Source: Hypericum androsaemum (lineage: Eukaryota; Streptophyta; Magnoliopsida; Malpighiales; Hypericaceae). From it: a DNA stretch of 64,000 bases. The position numbers were made by a program, and so were the translations under genes. The notes beneath the pieces are model-generated. The model was not told where the DNA came from. It ran no database searches and saw only the letters and a program-made list of their open reading frames with translations. This document shows positions 13,092 to 24,162 of this stretch, piece by piece. The stretch spans positions 18,611,691 to 18,675,690 of the forward strand of contig OZ023185.1 in the NCBI GenBank assembly GCA_963995505.1, written 5' to 3'. Every line of letters starts with the position of its first letter. Position 1 is the first letter of the stretch.

Positions 13092-15510
13092 AATTTTACT
13101 GCCTTAGATGTTTCACAGTTGTCAGCTTGTTGCATTATCAGGTAGACACACAACTCAGATGCAAATGGCTACCTTGTAGACGGGCATCAAGTTAGACATT
13201 CCGAGGTAGATCAACATCAAGTTAGAGCATTTTGCCAAGGAGCTGTCGAGCTTTCTAGTTAGCAATCCTGCTGTCTTTGTCGTTTGCTCTCTATTTCTTT
13301 TGTTGGAGACTAATTATGTTTTTATAAGGGGATAACCTTCACACTTGGTAGAAGTGGTTTGAGAACCGTGCTTTGCTTGTATTACCTAGGATATTTTTAA
13401 GTGTTCTTATTAAGAGTTGCAGTATTGTTAAAAATCGTATTGCAAAAATAGAGGATGACAAAAAAAAACCTGATATGAGAAACAACAGATAGCGTAACGG
13501 GCATGTAGCGAAAACTACAAAGTGGTTAAAATAAATAATTATATATGAAATAAAGTATGATGACAAAAAAGCTGCATAATGATTAACATAAATTCAAAAT
13601 CTCAATAGATAAAGCATGATGTGTACTTGCATACATTGATGGAGAAAGCCAGAACAAAAATTAAAATTGACTTACATACAACTCAAAATTTTATTAGTTC
13701 AAAATAACTAATAATTCATAATTTCAACTAGCGATAAAAGATAAAATGGTAAATGATCCTTAGATTCTTGGGGTTTGACAAAATCACCGGTAGGATCTTT
13801 ACTGTTTCAAAATTCTATTTTTTGTCCCCCAAATTTGGTAAAATAGAACTCCAAGTTCTCTGGCTTTGGTTCCGGAAAATAACTCCGGCGAGGATGTACA
13901 TGAAATGAAATGACCAAATAACCTCTTATTAAAAAAATAAAAAAATTCATTTTCTTCAACCACAATGCCGTCCTCCACGGGTTTATGTTTACTAGGTCTA
14001 TGTTTAATTAATTGGATTTTTTTAGAATAGTAATTAATTGGATCTTGTTTAGTGTTTAATTGGATGTTGTTGATGTTTAGTTAATTGTGTGTTCTTGATT
14101 TTTAATAGGGGTGTTCTTGAGTGTGTTGTTAATTGAGATGTTGTTGGTGTTTAATTAATTAGATATTTTTTATTTTTAATTGTGATGTTCTTGAGTATTC
14201 TTAGTGTTCTTGATGTTTTAAAGGTTGAAGAAAATGATTTTATATATTTTTTTGACCGAGGAAAATTTGGTCATTGCAGGCAAAATTTCGGTCTTTTCTT
14301 GATCATAGATTATTGTTCAGCATGAGCAAGGATTAGCACCTATTCCGTTGGTAACATCGTTCGGGATTATCTCTATGTACAGGATGAAATTGGATTCAGT
14401 CTTTTAGAACTTTGTAACTTTGGCATTTTTAAAATATTATTATGCTAAAAAAATCATTATATTGATCTTTGGTATTTTTAAAATATTATTATGCTAAAAA
14501 AAAATCATTATGTTGATCTTTGTCTTTCCGGCGTTGGTCACCTATCCAGCGGGGACCGGGTTGACGGCCATACACGCGACAAAAAAAATCATATTTAAAA
14601 GAAAAAGCCGGAAACTTTTCAATTATTCTTCATTTTCCCCCCAATTAGTCTAATTATGTTCTTAATATGTTTCAATCATCATATGATAGTTGTTGGAATC
14701 AAACTAGAAGTTGAAACTATATATTTTTTTATAGGTACAATTTTTTTTAATTTTGCTGTTATGTACATATGTATTCGGGTGAAATTTTCACGGTCACGAA
14801 TCTCACTCAAAATTTGTCCTGATAAAATAAGAGCACCCGAGATTACTGCCCCTATTACACATAAACTACAAAAAATATGAACCACGAAATTGTAATTTGT
14901 AACTGTATATACTAACCACAACGTTAAACTTGTTACACTTGGAACCATCACCAAGCATAATTTTTTTTTAAAGAGGTAGATGTTTTATTAAAAAAGAAAA
15001 GAGAACGAGTATAGTCGATCAATAGATGAATGGGTTAGATCGATTGGCTCAAAAAAGGATGGGAAAAAAACAAGGGCGATCGAATCCCCTGGTACCTGAT
15101 CGCCTTTCTAAAAATCTACTGTAGTAAAATCAAGTTAGAATTATATTTTTTTTAATGAAAAAAATAAGATCAATTACACTTCTAAGACATCCTTTATAAA
15201 ATCCTAAAAAAACGAAACGCGGTGCGCAGATGATGAACATATTAGGTCTAAAGTGATCAAATTCATTCAGGTCGATTAATTCGTAGAAGACAGCTCAGCT
15301 AATAGTTGATATTTTAAAAAAAGTGTCGACAAATCAGTATTTACATCAATGCCATTACGAAATCTTAATACCTGTCTTATAATAATAATAATATAACATA
15401 AACCCATTTTTTAATCACATTCCAGAAGTTACACTCCCCAACTGTTCGTCGAAATTACTCTCTCAAGCAGAGGACCGTCGGTGGTACATCGGGACCCTCG
15501 AAATTCGTGG
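13092..15510. other. 2.4-kb intergenic region with a small TIR element and a tandem duplication
   Basis: 13092-13350 is probable 3' UTR of the hnRNP gene. A MITE-like inverted repeat occupies 13901-14277. 14419-14521 holds two copies of a roughly 53-bp segment (TTTTTAAAATATTATTATGC). 14640-15470 is AT-rich with no supported gene; minus-strand frames there lack family features. The promoter of the 15511 gene must lie at the right edge. Confidence 0.55.
13901..14277. mobile_element. MITE-like element with about 54-bp terminal inverted repeats
   Basis: The left arm AATGACCAAAT...CATTTTCTTCAACC (13907-13962) is matched in reverse complement by the right arm GGTTGAAGAAAATG...ATTTGGTCATT (14223-14275). 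The loop is a TTAATTGGATGTTGTTG-type degenerate repeat with no coding capacity. Target duplication was not resolved. Confidence 0.6.
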
Positions 15511-16225
15511 ATGTGGGCCACCGGTTTGAGGAGCCGGCTCCTGTCCCGATGCGGCGGAATCGGGAAGCTTCGCTTCTCCCACACCGCCGCGGCCGACGGC
15601 GGCCCCTCGGAGACCCTAAGGAAAAGGCTGGCGGATTTGGCGAAGAACAGGAAGAAGAAGGATCCGAGGAAGGAGAAGTTGTTCGTGGAGACCCCCAGGT
15701 CCCTCAAGTGGCTCGACACCCCTACCGTCGGCACGTACCTCGTCTGCACCGCCACCGGGCTTTTCTGCAAGATTCTAATGATGGTTACGTTTTCTGATTT
15801 AGGGTTTTCTTTTTTTTTTGTTGTTGGGGGTTTAGGGTTTGTGAGGTGTGATGTGGTGCGGTTGGTTTTATTTTTTTCAGATTGATGAGTCCCAGGAGCA
15901 GGATGTTCTCGAGAGGAGGATGAAGAGACTTCCTCCTGGGACAGGCACGATCAGGATGCTTACCCGCGAGGAGTGGGATTTTATCCGGGAAATCAGGCCG
16001 AGGACTCCGTTCGAGTCTAAGTATGACCGCCCTAATTCGAGAATTAGGACCGGGGACCCCGTCCCCTGGGTGAGACACTATCTCAATGCCTCGAGTTTTA
16101 AGCTGTCGCGTTGATCTTTGATGGTGGTGCTGTTTGTTGTGCAGAGTGACTTGAAGGATTGGTCTATTGATGTGCTGACTGATGGGCTCACTCGTGCCGA
16201 AGAGACTGCTAAATATGATCCGTGA
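15511..16225 (+). CDS. Probable mitochondrial single-pass membrane protein, uncharacterised plant family, 180 aa
   Basis: Exons: 15511-15783, 15881-16069, 16145-16225; GT-AG, 181 codons with the stop. The N-terminus MWATGLRSRLLSRCGGIGKL is rich in Arg and hydroxylated/hydrophobic residues and lacks acidic residues, which fits a mitochondrial presequence. A basic stretch (LAKNRKKKDPRKEK) covers residues 44-56. One hydrophobic segment lies at about 72-91 (VGTYLVCTATGLFCKILMM). The soluble C-terminal half contains MLTREEWDFIREIRPRTPFE and ends DGLTRAEETAKYDP. I recognise the layout only as a conserved plant protein of unknown function. Inner-membrane attachment is inference. The GTG-initiated upstream extension is rejected because ATG 15511 starts the presequence. 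Confidence 0.8.
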
Positions 16226-16810
16226 CACATTGTTGTCTCCTCAAATGCATCCCGGAAGGCAGCAGTTGAAGATGATATTACGCAACCCTTCCTCTCGTTC
16301 GTCACATACATATAAAGGATCGTATGTTTCGATTATCGTTACGCATGATCTCGGAGAACTTGCTTAGGTTTTGTTTTCCATGATGTATAATGACCTGCAT
16401 GTTCACCAGGCAGCACATGCCTGAATTGGGGTTGGCCCCACCTGCTTTAACTGCAAGCTACTCAATAATCTCAATTTCTATACACCAAAGCATAACTGGT
16501 TAATACCAATATTCAACTATCTCGATAACAAGTCAGAACAAGAAACTTCACATAAGAAAGTGTTAATGCAGTATGGGAACAGAACAGTAATTTCATGTAC
16601 GGATGCACTCCAAGTCCTCTTTCTGTTTTTGCCATCTTTTCCGGACATCCATGTAGCTCTATTGTAAACTGAAAGCCTCAGTTCTATGAGCTGATGCCTG
16701 TCGGAGAACGCTTAGGCTTTCCTATGCTAGGGATAGAGGACTTTGTTCAACATATCTTCTTGAGGCTCCATGCCTTGCTCATTTTGCAAGGGAAGAACAT
16801 GCTTCGCGCT
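16226..16810. other. Convergent 3' flanks of the 15511 (+) and 16811 (-) genes
   Basis: Probably holds both 3' UTRs and polyadenylation sites. No other feature recognised. Confidence 0.5.
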
Positions 16811-19116
16811 TTACGCCCGTTCAGATGATTCGGACAGTTCCGACAGTCGTGGCCGTAGGATTAGATACAATGAAGGACCTATGAGCGGCACCAGTGATAC
16901 TGGAAGAAGCCAAGAGCCTTTGTCAAACCTGTAGACAGTTATCTAATTGTTATGTGGTACGTGAGGACTTCGAATCGAAAGGCTATCAGTCGAATGACGG
17001 GTTTCTGAATACTTACCATCTCCTAGCAGTCATATCGTTGTAGACCCAGAATGGTGCAAACGTTGACAGTAGGCAGAAATCAAGGCTCATCACATGAATC
17101 TGTGACAAATCACATTAAGAGAATGAGTAATATCTGTGTGAACAATGAACTCTATCCAGAAAGAACAGAGAAGAAGATGGAACTCACAAATTTGCTTGAC
17201 CGAAAGTACAGGTTGAACTCTATCCAGGAATCATCGACTGCTAGACCTGCATAGATAATCAACCCGAGTCCTGCAGCGAGGCAAAACTGGTGCAAAATGG
17301 ACTTAACTTCGGCTTTCAACGAACAACCGGTCGATTATGATTCTACATGGGTGCCAGGCCAGAGGATAACAGATCAACTGATACAGAGACTGAAGTTCTG
17401 AGAACATGTTTTTGTAGTTCTAGGTTGAGGTTTGCGCAAACTTGTTGAAGTCGTATATCAGTCAAAAGTCCGTGCAGATCAGACTGAAGGTGATCAAACA
17501 CGTTCTGCTCGGATGAAAATGACCAAGTAATTAGTGTAGAGAATAGACACTTACTCCAGCAGTCAGCTTTGATTCTAGAAAGTTGAGAGGCCACTTCCCA
17601 AGCTCACTTTCATCGACAGAAGGAGGCGGCGGTCTCCAAACAACAAAATACGGTAGAAGAGCGTATGCACCGCCGAAGAAGGATAGCACACAAAATGGCC
17701 AAACAGGAATCTTGCTCTTGGTGCTGCTCAAAGAAGAATACACCATATTAAATTTGCCCCAACAAGTCATAGGCAACAATGACCCGAATTCCAATAATGA
17801 GGTAGCTTTTCCAATTTCTCCTCGTCCCCGGAGAAACATATGGACCTGCAACTAGTGGCACTAACAAAACCAAGAACCCTGCGCAGATCGATTCTTTGCA
17901 GGCGCAAGCATAGGTTTCGAACACGAGGCCTCCTTAGCTGAACGTATTAGTCGAAGTTATCAAGAGCACTTGCATAGAGCATAAAGCTGCAAGGAAAACA
18001 AGAACCACATTCGAGCAAAGGGCGAGCTGACCATACCTTCTAGCTGTTGGAAGCAGAAGCATACTGTAAACCAAAGGCCACAAACCCATGATGTACCACA
18101 GAGACACAAGGACTTCATTCATCCTAAACCCATCATCTCCCTTCAAATTTAGCAGCTTTTCCAAGAAGTAGAAATCAATACTCTGCAACCAAATACAAAA
18201 CAAACAACACCTTAGAACAAACCCCTTTGTTTATAGTTAACAAAGCAAACACCCAATAGCTATTTAAAAAAAACCCGAACTTTAAAAGCCTCGCTTTTCC
18301 AAGACTGGATCTTGAACAATCTCATACTTCAAACTTTCAATCTTTCACAACTACCAACAAGCTGAAAACTCAAACTGGGCCAAAAAAATTGAACTTTATA
18401 CGTAGAAGGAAAGACATGGAATTTAGTTTCAGTCTTCCAAGGCTCGACCTTGAACAATCTCATACTCCAAAGTTTCAATCTTTCATAACTACCAACAAGC
18501 CAAAACTCAAATTGGACCACAAAAAAAGTGGACTTTATAGAAGGAAAGACATTGAATTTAGTTCCAATCTTGTTAGTTTCATACTCCGAAGTTTCAATCT
18601 TTCCAAAACTTGATCTTGAACAATCTCACACTCCAAAGTTTCAATCTTTCACAATTACCAACAAGCCCAAACCCCAAATTGGACCAAAAAAAAGTGAACT
18701 TTGTAGAAAGAAAGACAAAGGAATTTAGTTGATACCGGTGTCTGGTTAGGAGAGAGGTTGAAAACATAGTACATAAGACCACCATAGAACACAGACAGCA
18801 AAATTGAGGTTGTCCAGTCCCTTCCATCCTCTTTCTCACTCTTCTCCAATCCACCCTTCTTCTCCTCCTCCTTCTCTGTCTCTTCAGAGTTCAAGACACT
18901 GAAACACACTGGAAGACCACGTTTGAGGGACCACCAACCTACTGTCCTAAAATGGAAGCTGGTGATGCTTGGTTTGGAAAATCCCACCAAAGGAAATGGC
19001 TTTTTCGGGCTTCTCAGGGGTGCAAGTGAAGTGCCTGAGATGGGTTTTCTCGGGGTTCTAGGAGGGAGAAGTGTGGGAGTGAAGTTGCAGGAGATGAGGC
19101 TGGTGCTGGCTGACAT
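16811..19116 (-). CDS. Probable plastid multi-pass membrane protein, uncharacterised, 331 aa
   Basis: Exons on the minus strand: 19116-18736, 18182-18037, 17723-17555, 17286-17188, 17099-17017, 16928-16811; GT-AG, 332 codons with the stop. The first about 50 residues (MSASTSLISCNFTPTLLPPR...) are Ser/Thr/Pro-rich and acid-poor, like a chloroplast transit peptide. A charged KEEEKKGG stretch follows. Hydrophobic segments then occur near TTSILLSVFYGGLMYYVF, SLWYIMGLWPLVYSMLLL, PFCVLSFFGGAYALLPYF, FCLAAGLGLIIYAGL and LLSTFAPFWVYNDM, so about five to six spans. Conserved-looking motifs are APFWVYNDMTARRW and the polyproline WRPPPP. I do not recognise a named family. Cyanobacterial ancestry and thylakoid or envelope location are inferences. 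Intron 1 contains an internal tandem repeat. Confidence 0.82.
18300..18720. repeat. Three-copy tandem repeat inside intron 1 of the plastid membrane protein gene
   Basis: CTTGAACAATCTCAYACTYC blocks begin at 18311, 18449 and 18614, each followed by AAGTTTCAATCTTTCAYAA and ACCAACAAGC. The repeats include sequence like the intron's own 5' end (GGAATTTAGTT on the plus strand), so the donor-proximal part of the intron appears to have been duplicated. The units diverge by small substitutions and indels. Confidence 0.8.
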
Positions 19117-19543
19117 TTTTTTCCGGGGAATTATGTGTTTTAATTAATGGACATCGGTTGATAGGTTATATAGCTTTCTAAAGGAGGGAAAATATTTTAA
19201 CCAATACGGTGGCGTTCTGTTCATGCCATAGAGGAAATGGATGTATTAACGATGCTGCTGCGATTACAAAATTCCAATTATTCGTAATTTTCAAAATGCA
19301 TACAGCCATGTCTGGAAATTCTTTTTCACCAACAGAATTTCTTTGAACCAACTCTACTCTAGTTGGTTAAATTAATGGACAAAATTCTACCCCGAATAAC
19401 TAATTCAGGTTCTAGCCGGTTAAATTTTTTACAAGATATTCAAGCTTTTTCAATAAGTATGACAGTATTCTCGGTAGCTCTTTTCTCTGCGATGATTTTT
19501 TTCCAACGGATTTTACTGTGGTGGGATTTTTAGTGAGGCAGGT

Positions 19544-19803
19544 TGTGATATCCTGTAAATGATATATTCTGTTTGAAAGACCTTAAGTGATTTGATTGGT
19601 ACTATCAAAAACAACAATGTGCACCTTCTTTTCCGGCACACATTTTGAGAGAACTCTAAGCTAAAATGTGATTGGCCTGGAGTAGGACCAGAATTGGTGA
19701 CCTCCTGGGAAGTTCCTAGGATGCGTGTGAGTGAGAACAAAATACGCTAGAAAAGACCTGTGTTGGTCTGTGGAGACAGTCGGTCGAATCACGGGGCGTT
19801 ACA
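19544..19803 (+). repeat. Cassandra LTR copy 1
   Basis: TG...CA boundaries. Joined to copy 2 by only 3 bp (TGA), with no internal domain, as expected from LTR-LTR recombination. The 5S C-box-like stretch GGTGACCTCCTGGGAAGT lies at 19695-19712. Confidence 0.82.
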
Positions 19804-19806
19804 TGA

Positions 19807-20070
19807 TGTGATATCCCCGTAAATGATATGTTTTGTCTGAAATACCTTAAGTGATTTGATTGGTACTATCTATACCAACAAGGTGCACCTTCTTTTCCGG
19901 CACCCATCTTGAGAGATCTTCAAGATTAAATACGTTTGACCTGGAGTAGGATCAGGATGGATGACCTCCTGGAAATTTTTCCGGGGATGTGTGCGAGTGA
20001 GGACAAAGCACACTGGAAAAAACTCATGTTGGTCTGTGGAAATAGTTGGTCGGATCAAGAGGGTGTTACA
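19807..20070 (+). repeat. Cassandra LTR copy 2 (5' LTR of the TRIM)
   Basis: Followed directly by the primer binding site. 5S-like block: TTAAATACGTTTGACC (A-box side), GGAGTAGGATC (intermediate), then GGATGGATGACCTCCTGG at about 19955-19972. Confidence 0.85.
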
Positions 20071-20072
20071 TA

Positions 20073-20083
20073 TGGTATCAGAG
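20073..20083 (+). other. Primer binding site for tRNA-iMet
   Basis: TGGTATCAGAG starts 2 bp after the LTR end, the usual plant LTR-element arrangement. Confidence 0.85.
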
Positions 20084-20156
20084 AAAAAATGGTTATGTGA
20101 TTGTTCTGTGTTCTATTTGGCGCGACGAGAACGTCACGTATTTATGGAGGGGTGAA

Positions 20157-20418
20157 TGTGATATCCCGTAAATGATATGTTCTATCTGAATGACCTTAAG
20201 TGATTTGATTGGTACTATCCATACCAACAAGGTGCACCTTCTTTCCCGGCACTTATCTTGAGAGAATTCCAAGGTTAAATGTGCTTGACCTGGAGTAAGA
20301 TCATGATAGGTGACCTCCTGAGAAATTTTTCGGGATGTATGCGAGTGAGGACAAAGCACGCTGGAAAAAGGTCGTGCTGGTCTGTGGAGACAGTCGGTCG
20401 GATCACGGAGACGTTACA
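20157..20418 (+). repeat. Cassandra LTR copy 3 (3' LTR of the TRIM)
   Basis: This copy has a long 5S match: GGTTAAATGTGCTTG, GGAGTAAGATC, GGTGACCTCCTGAGAA at about 20272-20324, in the same order and spacing as the 5S internal control region. Confidence 0.85.
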
Positions 20419-21153
20419 CATGTGGTCGTAACCCGCGTATGCGCGAGGGTTGTCTCACCTGGGGAGGGTATAACAACCTTAAGAAGATAGAACATACTTA
20501 GGCGGGTAGTACTCATCTATGGGCTATGTACACATTATTTACCTTATTAATAAAATTCTCAACTTATAGAAAAGTATTCTGCTGTATTTTCAATAATTCG
20601 AACTTAAAATATTTTGAACTATTTTGTAATCAATTGATCTAAGTGTTTATTTGTATTTATTGTGGTATTACCCACCTAGCGCAAAAGACATATTGAAAGA
20701 TAACATATTATAAGCTTACTTTTATCCTATTTTTGAATGATATTCTTCTTCTTTTTAATTGTTGATGTACTTAGAACTTGAAAAGAAAAATTTTATATCA
20801 TTAATTTAAATTGAAATTTTTTGATGCAACTTAAATTTTCTATTCGGTGTAATTTATGATATATCTTACATTTTTAAATTTTGTATAAAATCAAAATTTT
20901 ATTTATAAAATTTATCTGAAATAAAGCGTTCATTAGTCAAACCAGTCAAAAAAATTAACAAAACCTTATTAGTCATTATTATTACTTACCAAATAAAGAA
21001 ACAAACGAAAACGTGAGAAATGAGTGAGCCACAGAATAATTACCCAAAACGCACACCTCACACCACCAACCACCACCCGGCTGCTCCCAAAAGAAATCGA
21101 AACGACCTGTCGTTCCATTCAATCCACTCCCAACCACAAAGGAACAGGTAAAA
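20419..21153. other. Intergenic, promoter side of the IGPS gene
   Basis: Just right of the TRIM is an imperfect hairpin around 20429-20450 (AACCCGCG...CGAGGGTT). The rest is AT-rich. No gene seen; the IGPS promoter should be at the right end. Confidence 0.45.
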
Positions 21154-23501
21154 ATGGAGGGAACGGCGTTGGTGTCCCCGAAGACGACGCCGCCGCCGCC
21201 TAGGGTTCTGCTCCGCCCCAACCCTCTGATTCCCGCCTCCAACCGCTCCTCCTTCGACCCCCGCGCCCACAGAACCCCCCGCCGGAGCCTCGCTGTCCGA
21301 GCTCAGGCGGAGGGGGAAGTGGAGGTGAAGGAGTTCGATGTGGCGACGAGCCAGGGGATCCGTATCCGGAGGAGGCCCGTCACGGGCCCTCCCATTCACC
21401 ACGTGGGGCCCTTCGAGTTCCGCCTCCAGAACGAGGGCAACACCCCACGCAACATCCTCGAGGAGATCGTCTGGAACAAGGACCTCGAAGTCACCCAGGT
21501 TATAATTGGTTTTAGTTCTTTTAATTGTTATCCGGACGCCCACTGGGCCGACTAATCCTGGTATAAAGCTAGAACAACGCTCTTATTAGTTGGTATAGTG
21601 CTTGCTGTTATAAGGGTTTTCTTTTTTCGGGGAACAATGAAAGACTCGAAATAAAAACCTGATTAAGCTAGAACCCTCTCACCAGTTTGATCTTAGTGTT
21701 TGTTGTTATAAGGCTTTGTTTTTTTTTTTTGCGGGAACAATCAATGACTCGAAATCAATACCTGATTCAGCTAAAACGCTCTCACCGGTTTGATCTAAGT
21801 GCTCGTTGTTGCAAGGCTTTGTTTTTTTTTTTGCGGGATAAAAAAAGAATGTTGAATTTGGGGGTTTTGCCAGATGAAGGAACGGCGGCCTATGGTTACG
21901 CTGAGGAAGTTTCTGAACAATGCGCCTCCCACAAGGGACTTTGTCGGGGCTCTCAGAGAGGCCACCCGCCGGACCGGCCTCCCCGGGTTGATTGCCGAGG
22001 TCAAGAAGGCGTCTCCTAGCAGAGGGGTGCTTAGAGAGGATTTTGACCCCGTGAGTATCGCTCACTGCTGTGCTTGATAGCGTATTTGCTGTTTTTTTGG
22101 TTCATTTTCTGAGAGTTCTTTGGGTTGTGACAGGTTGAGATTGCCAAAGCTTACGAAAGAGGGGGAGCCGCTTGCCTTAGCGTATTGACTGATGAGAAGT
22201 ACTTTAAGGTAAAATGAGTCTGTGAGCTTTTTATTGTTTGTGTATGAATCACGCAGTTATTTGGGAAACATAGTTGGTGCTTCTCTTGACTTCGGTTTGG
22301 GTTCCTTCTTGTGAATGAAGGGTAGCTTTGAGAATTTGGAGGCAATAAGGAATGCCGGAGTTCAGGTTCGTTTTGGTTAACTATGACGTGTTGCCTTGCA
22401 CGTGGCACCAAATTATGACAATGGTTGTAACTTTGAGAGGTCTTGCAGTGCCCTTTGCTGTGCAAGGAATTCATTATAGACGCGTGGCAGATATATTATG
22501 CTCGAATCAAAGGTGCAGATGCAGTTCTTCTAATTGCTGCTGTTTTGCCTGATATGGACATCAAATATTTCACCAAGATCTGCAAGCTTCTCGGCTTGGC
22601 AACCCTTGTGGAGGTATATATGCTACTTAGTTTAACCACCTAGAATGTTTGACATGTTGGCTTTAAGCTGCTGAACCCGCAATGATGTTGAATGTTAGTG
22701 CATATTCAGGGATCTCATCCATTAATCATTATTATAATGTTCCTATTTTTCCTCTTCAGGTCCATGATGAAAGGGAAATGGATAGAGTTCTTGGAATCGA
22801 TGGTATTGAGCTGATTGGTATCAACAATCGGAATCTTGGTATGTCACTCTGACTAATGTGTTCCGCATTAATCAACCTGCTTTTCCTCATTATCTGTGAC
22901 AGCGAACCAGTTAAGTTTATGACTCTCTGAAGATGCAGATTGTTTGCTTTTCTGCTGCTTGCAGAAACATTTGAGGTTGACATTAGCAATACAAAGAAAC
23001 TTCTTGAAGGAGAACGGGGTCGGATAATTCGTGAAAGAGATATAATAGTAAGCAACTCTTTCTTCCATCTGAAATTGAAATTGATAAATTGTATACACTA
23101 TTCTTCCCTGCTCCACTCTTAACCCCGTCCATGTTTTACTTCTGAATTACCGGTTCTTTTGTTGCATTCTTCAGGTTGTTGGCGAGTCAGGTCTATTTAC
23201 TCCCGATGATATATCTTACGTCCAGGAAGCTGGTGTAAAAGCGGTAAGCTCTAAAATGTCTAATAACTTACTCTGAATGAGATGTCTAATACATGAGATA
23301 CAACTAATCTCTTCCTTTCGAATCAATTCCCCGACGAGCCTTAATATCCGGTCCGAGAGAAATAAGTTTCTCCGCGAGACAACTAACTAACCCGGACTAA
23401 TCACTGTGCAGGTTTTGGTAGGCGAGTCGCTTGTGAAACAAGACGACCCTGGGAAGGGAATAAGTGGACTTTTCGGTAAAGATCTCTCCATTTCAACATA
23501 A
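21154..23501 (+). CDS. IGPS: Indole-3-glycerol-phosphate synthase, plastid, 375 aa
   Basis: EC 4.1.1.48. Converts 1-(2-carboxyphenylamino)-1-deoxyribulose 5-phosphate to indole-3-glycerol phosphate, the step before tryptophan synthase alpha, in the plastid. Exons: 21154-21498, 21874-22050, 22134-22208, 22321-22365, 22449-22613, 22760-22838, 22965-23047, 23175-23243, 23412-23501; GT-AG, 376 codons with the stop. The N-terminal about 50 residues are rich in Pro, Ser and Arg and resemble a transit peptide. The TIM-barrel motifs appear in order: [13 protein letters not shown] (about 154-166), [79 protein letters not shown]. All are intact, so the enzyme should be active. Length is normal for the plant enzyme. 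Confidence 0.97.
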
Positions 23502-24162
23502 CCTGAGAAGCCTGCAACATGTCCGTAAACCTTCTTGTAATGTAGGGTTATAGAGCCAAGCAAAGCCAGGCATCAAATATCGCCTTCCTTCTCGGCTTCT
23601 CATAGTGTAACAGAGTCTCATCCCAAAATTTCCAAATTCGTTTCATTGATATTTCCCTGAACGTTTCAGAGACGTGGTTTTGAAAAAAACGAAGTAGGTG
23701 TAAAAACAGTGATCCAATTGTGTAATTGTTCTATGTACTTGTTCAATACTGATTAATTTGGCGAGTTGAGGCACTAGGACCAATTTCACTGTTAATTTCC
23801 AATAGGTCCGAGTTCGAACTACTGAGAATACGAAGCAATGTCATGGACCACATTTTAAAAGTTGTCCGGATTGGAACCGAGTATAACACTGCTAAGCAGC
23901 TGAAAAGGAATTGATTGGAAGGCAAATCGCCAGGTTCAGCGGAGAGGAAAGGAAGAAACTTAGAAACAAAAGCATTGCATACACAAGAAAAGGAACACCA
24001 ATCCTTCATTGTAATTCTTCAGACCGACACTAACCCACATTATGTAACAGTAGAGACTCCAGCTCCAGCATGACCGATCATTGCTTTAGTTTGTAGCTCC
24101 AGTCTACTGGATTTCGCGTTCGATGCCAAGGTAAGGCCTTCGAGCATTCATGGGGAGAGAGA
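23502..24162. other. Convergent 3' flanks of IGPS (+) and the NOI gene (-)
   Basis: Probable 3' UTRs of both genes. No other feature recognised. Confidence 0.5.

Larger units (their letters stand above)
19544..20418 (+). mobile_element. Cassandra-type TRIM retrotransposon, LTR-LTR-internal-LTR
   Basis: There are three direct LTR copies of about 260 bp, each starting TGTGATATCC and ending GTTACA: 19544-19803, 19807-20070 and 20157-20418. Between copies 2 and 3 is an internal region of only 86 bp. It has a primer binding site at 20073-20083 (TGGTATCAGAG, complementary to the tRNA-iMet 3' end) and a purine tract GGAGGGGTGAA just before LTR 3. Each LTR contains a 5S-rRNA-like block. TRIMs with 5S-derived LTRs are the known Cassandra group. 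There is no coding capacity, so it would depend on another element's enzymes. Confidence 0.88.

Noticed and set aside
15481..15510. Upstream GTG start extending the mitochondrial protein by ten residues
   Set aside because: Plant nuclear genes normally start at ATG, and ATG 15511 begins a good presequence.
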